Assembly (NCBI RefSeq): GCF_003725775.1
Contig: NZ_RJSG01000002.1
Span: forward strand, 894,247 to 958,246
DNA from: Nocardioides marmorisolisilvae
GTDB taxonomy: Bacteria; Actinomycetota; Actinomycetes; Propionibacteriales; Nocardioidaceae
Length of the DNA stretch: 64,000 bases
Direction of reading: 5' to 3'
The notes beneath the pieces are model-generated. The model was not told the DNA's origin and did not search any database. It saw only the letters and a list, made by a program, of their open reading frames with translations. The position numbers were made by a program, and so were the translations under genes. Positions 61,302 through 64,000 of the stretch are shown in pieces (positions within the stretch are counted from its first letter, which is position 1; each line of letters opens with the position of its first letter).

Positions 61302-62550
61302 TACCGGCTCGCCTCGGCGTCGGCGGGCACTCCTCGGAGGTCTGCTGGCCGGAGCATTGCTGGTCGGGCCGACCGCGTGCGGCGGGGATACCAGCATCCC
61401 GCCGCCGAAGGCTTCCTCGGACTCCTCCGATGCCCGGGTCGCCGGTGCGACGACCACGGTCGACAAGCTCGCGGAGGTGCTGCGTTCCGCCGACCGGTCG
61501 GCGGCAACGAGCCTGGGCCTGGCCGGGTCGCGTGACCTGCTCGGCGCCGTGGCCGAGAACGTCGCCACGCTCCACATCGTCGACATCGGGTTCCGCCTGG
61601 TCGACGACGCCGCTCCCGCCGGCACCGACGACCTCGAGGACTACGGGCCGAACGCATGGCGGGGAACCGTCGACGTCGAGTACCGCCTCCGCGACTGGGA
61701 CGTGAAGCCGACCCAGGTCGAGACCACGTTCGTCTTCGCCCCCACCGACACCGGTCAGGCCGTCGTCGACATCGGCGGCACCGAGGGGCGGACCCCGGTC
61801 TGGCTCACCGGACCGGTCACGGCGCTCTCGGCCGGCCGGACCCTGGTGATCGACCGCTCTGCGGGAGCCGACCGCTTCCTGCGCCTGGCCCGGAAGGCCC
61901 TCGTCGATGTCGGCCGGGTGCTGCCGGACTGGCACGGGAAGCTCGTGATCGAGGTCCCGGAGAGTGAGGACGGTCTGGAGCGTGCGCTGGGCGCCACGGC
62001 GGGCCAGTACGCGAACATCGCCGCGGTCACTGCCTCCGTGGACGGTTCGCTGGTCAGGTCCTCTCCCGTCCACGTCTTCATCAACCCGCAGGTCTTCGCC
62101 GGCCTCGGTCGCCGCGGGTCGCAGGTCGTCATCAGTCACGAGTCCACCCATGTGGCAACCGGGGCGACCTTCGCGTCGATGCCGACCTGGTTGCTGGAGG
62201 GGTTCGCCGACTACGTCGCGCTGGTGCACGCGAACATCCCCGTCTCGACCGCCGCGTCCCAGATCCTCAGCCGCATCCGCAAGGACGGCCCCCCGGACCA
62301 CCTGCCCACCACCGCCGAGCTCGACCCGAGCGCGAACGGTCTCGGTGCGACGTACGAGGAGGCCTGGCTGGCGACCCGGTTCATCGGACGCGAGTACGGC
62401 GAGGCGAAGCTGGTGCGCTTCTACTACGCGGTGAGCGACGGGACCGACGTCGCGCATGCCTTCACCACGGTCCTCGGAACCACCGAGGCGGCGTTCGTGA
62501 AGCAGTGGCGAGCCGATCTGCGGGACCTTGCCGGGGGCATGGCAGGCTGA
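61294..62550 (+). CDS. Zinc-metalloprotease-like lipoprotein (CTG start)
   Basis: The 418-residue protein has a lipoprotein signal, ADTGSPRRRRALLGGLLAGALL followed by VGPTACGG. This signal is complete only if translation begins at CTG 61294, overlapping the upstream stop (CTGGCTGA); the next start, TTG 61357, would leave a signal too short. The mature part has HESTH (His 282, Glu 283, His 286) followed by MPTWLLEGFADY with a third zinc ligand Glu, a peptidase MA-like (gluzincin) arrangement. A serum or extracellular substrate is unknown. It lies between two cell-envelope enzymes. Confidence 0.8.
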   Translation: MADTGSPRRRRALLGGLLAGALLVGPTACGGDTSIPPPKASSDSSDARVAGATTTVDKLAEVLRSADRSAATSLGLAGSRDLLGAVAENVATLHIVDIGFRLVDDAAPAGTDDLEDYGPNAWRGTVDVEYRLRDWDVKPTQVETTFVFAPTDTGQAVVDIGGTEGRTPVWLTGPVTALSAGRTLVIDRSAGADRFLRLARKALVDVGRVLPDWHGKLVIEVPESEDGLERALGATAGQYANIAAVTASVDGSLVRSSPVHVFINPQVFAGLGRRGSQVVISHESTHVATGATFASMPTWLLEGFADYVALVHANIPVSTAASQILSRIRKDGPPDHLPTTAELDPSANGLGATYEEAWLATRFIGREYGEAKLVRFYYAVSDGTDVAHAFTTVLGTTEAAFVKQWRADLRDLAGGMAG

Positions 62551-62554
62551 CGGT

Positions 62555-63841
62555 ATGAGTGACCAGGCCCGGGCGGAGGAGTCGGCTCGGGCCAGCACCA
62601 GGGTCAGCCTGGTGGTCGTCGTGGTCGCGGGCCTGCTGTTCGCGGTCCTGGCCGGAATCCTGATCCCGTGGCACTGGCTTCCCGGGCAGCACGTGCGAGC
62701 AGTGCCCGCGCGCAGCGTCTTCACCGCGGCTCAGATCGACAGGGCCGAGCACGTCTCGGCGATGTTCCGCTACTCCGGCTGGGCGAACCTCGCGATCGGG
62801 ACCGGGGTCGCGCTCCTGCTGGGCCTCACCCGGCTCGGCTCCTCGATGATCGCGAGGCTGCCCGGCCGCTGGTGGCTCCAGGTTCTGCTGGGCACGGTCC
62901 TGCTCGTGGTCGTCTCGCTGGTCGTCCAGCTCCCGCTGGCCGCGTTCGGCCACCACGCCGATCGTCGCTACGACCTCAGCGGCCAGAGCTGGGGTCCGTG
63001 GCTCTACGACCAGGTCATCTCCGCGGTGGTGACCGCGGTGTTCACCGGGATCGGCCTGCTCGTGCTGCTCGCGATCGTGCGCCGGGCACCGCGCAGCTGG
63101 CCGGTCTGGGCCGCCGGCGCGGGAGCAGCGCTGACCATGCTCGGCTCGTTCGTCTACCCGGTGGTCGTGGAGCCGCTGTTCAACAACTTCTCCTCGATGC
63201 CGGCCGGGCCGCTGCGCACGGACATCTTCCGGCTCGCCGCCGCCGAGCACGTGCACATCGATGACGTGCTCGTGGCTGACGCCTCAAAGCGGACAACGAC
63301 CTTGAACGCCTACGTGTCCGGCTTCGGCAGCACCCGTCGGGTCGTCGTCTACGACACGGTCCTCAAGGATCTGTCGAACCCAGAGATCGAGAGCATCGTG
63401 GCCCACGAGCTCGGGCACGCGAAGCACCAGGACGTGCTCGTCGGGACGGTGCTCGGCGCCCTCGGGGGAGCGTTCGGGATCGGGCTCCTCGGGCTGCTGC
63501 TCGCCGATCAGCGACTGCTCCGCCGGTCCGGTGCCCGGGACGCTGCCGATCCGCGGGTGCTCCCGCTGCTGTTCGCGCTGATCGCTGTTGGGACGTTTCT
63601 AGCGAGCCCGATCGAGAACACGATGTCCCGCGCTGTCGAGGCGCGCGCGGACCGCACCGCGCTCACGGTCACCCACGACCCGGTGACGTTCGAGGAGATG
63701 CAGAAGCAGCTGTCGCTCAGGTCCCTCGCGGATCCGACCCCGCCCCGGATCAGCCAGTTCTGGTTCGGCTCGCACCCGACGGTGCTGCAGCGGATCGGGA
63801 TGGCGCGGCTGTTCGCCGAGAACCAGGACGAGCCGCGGTGA
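62555..63841 (+). CDS. M48 family (Ste24-like) membrane zinc protease
   Basis: The 428-residue protein has about seven helices and the M48 zinc site HELGH (His 284, Glu 285, His 288) with SRAVEARADRTAL supplying the third ligand. The N-terminal helices and NNFSSMPAGPLR and ASKRTTTLNAYVSGFGSTRRVVVYDTVL segments are typical of the CAAX-protease-like Ste24/HtpX group. It may be a membrane-protein quality-control protease. ATG 62555 is 4 nt after the previous stop, so the three genes from 60294 form an operon. Confidence 0.92.
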   Translation: MSDQARAEESARASTRVSLVVVVVAGLLFAVLAGILIPWHWLPGQHVRAVPARSVFTAAQIDRAEHVSAMFRYSGWANLAIGTGVALLLGLTRLGSSMIARLPGRWWLQVLLGTVLLVVVSLVVQLPLAAFGHHADRRYDLSGQSWGPWLYDQVISAVVTAVFTGIGLLVLLAIVRRAPRSWPVWAAGAGAALTMLGSFVYPVVVEPLFNNFSSMPAGPLRTDIFRLAAAEHVHIDDVLVADASKRTTTLNAYVSGFGSTRRVVVYDTVLKDLSNPEIESIVAHELGHAKHQDVLVGTVLGALGGAFGIGLLGLLLADQRLLRRSGARDAADPRVLPLLFALIAVGTFLASPIENTMSRAVEARADRTALTVTHDPVTFEEMQKQLSLRSLADPTPPRISQFWFGSHPTVLQRIGMARLFAENQDEPR

Positions 63842-63850
63842 GGTCTGCGG

Positions 63851-64000
63851 TCAGCAGGTCGCGGTGCTGTCGAAGGTGCCGCTCACACCGGAGCTGACCT
63901 TGCCGCAGGTCTTGCTGAAGACGTCCTTGATGACGCCGCCGAAGATGAAGACGATGGCGACGATCAGGGCGGCGATGCCGGCGACCAGCAGGCCGTACTC
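63851..64000 (-). CDS. Flp/Fap pilin, 3' part
   Basis: A reading frame on the minus strand enters the window at 64000 and ends with TGA at 63851. The 49 residues begin EYGLLVAGIAALIVAIVFIF and continue with GGVIKDVFSKTCGKV, ending in TATC. EYGLL followed by an uninterrupted hydrophobic stretch is the core of Flp-type (type IVb) pilins, processed at the preceding Gly by a prepilin peptidase. The start is outside the window. Tad/Flp assembly genes would be expected beyond the edge. The mature C-terminal part has two cysteines. Confidence 0.85.
   Translation of the reverse strand, partial: EYGLLVAGIAALIVAIVFIFGGVIKDVFSKTCGKVSSGVSGTFDSTATC

Noticed and set aside
1..64000. tRNA, rRNA, IS elements, prophage genes
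   Set aside because: No tRNA-like cloverleaf, transposase motif, integrase or phage structural gene was seen in the frames or gaps.

Overview
The window is a GC-rich, densely coded chromosomal segment from a high-GC actinomycete. The evidence is frequent GTG starts, many 4-nt gene overlaps, an actinobacterial-type two-lipoyl SucB, DUF4191 and DUF3043 membrane proteins, and a diheme QcrC / aa3-oxidase respiratory branch. From memory, the gene content and order match the Mycobacterium tuberculosis block Rv2190c-Rv2220 (NlpC/P60, DnaQ-UvrC-like protein, trpD, ctaE-qcrCAB, ctaC, adoK, HesB protein, glycerate kinase, DUF3043, gcvT, pepA, sucB, TIGR01777, lipB, lipA, DUF4191, glnA1). The style (flanking Flp pilin, dispersed TGGTTGAGC repeat) suggests a Nocardioides-like member of the Propionibacteriales; this genus guess is an inference. 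No IS element, phage gene, tRNA, rRNA or CRISPR array was seen.

Layout. 1-6.2 kb: glnA with a tandem GlnR-like operator, an RDD protein, an LppX/LprG-like lipoprotein and a large ATP-binding LuxR regulator. 6.2-19.8 kb: lipoate and 2-oxoacid dehydrogenase block (DUF4191, lipA, ABC exporter, lipB, TIGR01777 protein, two lpd genes, sucB, hydrolase) and pepA. 19.9-27.5 kb: gcvT, DUF3043, nadA, glycerate kinase, erpA-like A-type carrier, adenosine-kinase-like PfkB protein, and a TusA/cysteine desulfurase pair. 27.6-41.0 kb: respiratory genes ctaC-ctaD-ctaF and ctaE-qcrC-qcrA-qcrB plus ctaG, with an L,D-transpeptidase, a FadR regulator/desaturase pair and a sigma factor/membrane protein pair between them. 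41.1-42.6 kb: receiver-like protein and trpD.

42.6-57.2 kb is a cell-surface glycan island placed between trpD and the DnaQ-UvrC-like gene, which are near neighbours in M. tuberculosis. It has two divergent arms. The minus arm encodes a flippase, a membrane/GNAT fusion, WbpB/WbpE/WbpD-like enzymes (a set known for 2,3-diamino-uronic acid synthesis), a glycosyltransferase and a DUF2142 membrane protein. The plus arm has six genes, every junction a 4-nt overlap: multi-spanning membrane protein, GtrB-like glycosyltransferase, two epimerases, a metallophosphoesterase and an ATP-grasp ligase. It converges on a second DegT aminotransferase. This is the best candidate for an undescribed pathway.

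57.2-64 kb: Lrp-type ligand-binding protein, DnaQ/GIY-YIG protein, two small cysteine-rich proteins, an NlpC/P60 hydrolase behind a clear ydaO-type c-di-AMP riboswitch, a zinc-protease lipoprotein probably starting at CTG, an M48 protease and the 3' end of a Flp pilin gene cut by the window edge.

Small-scale signals: a dispersed repeat (TGGTTGAGC-YTGTCGAAACC) near gene ends, once in frame inside sucB; long hairpins that reach into coding 3' ends; and TANNNT boxes 6-8 nt before several start codons, suggesting leaderless transcripts.
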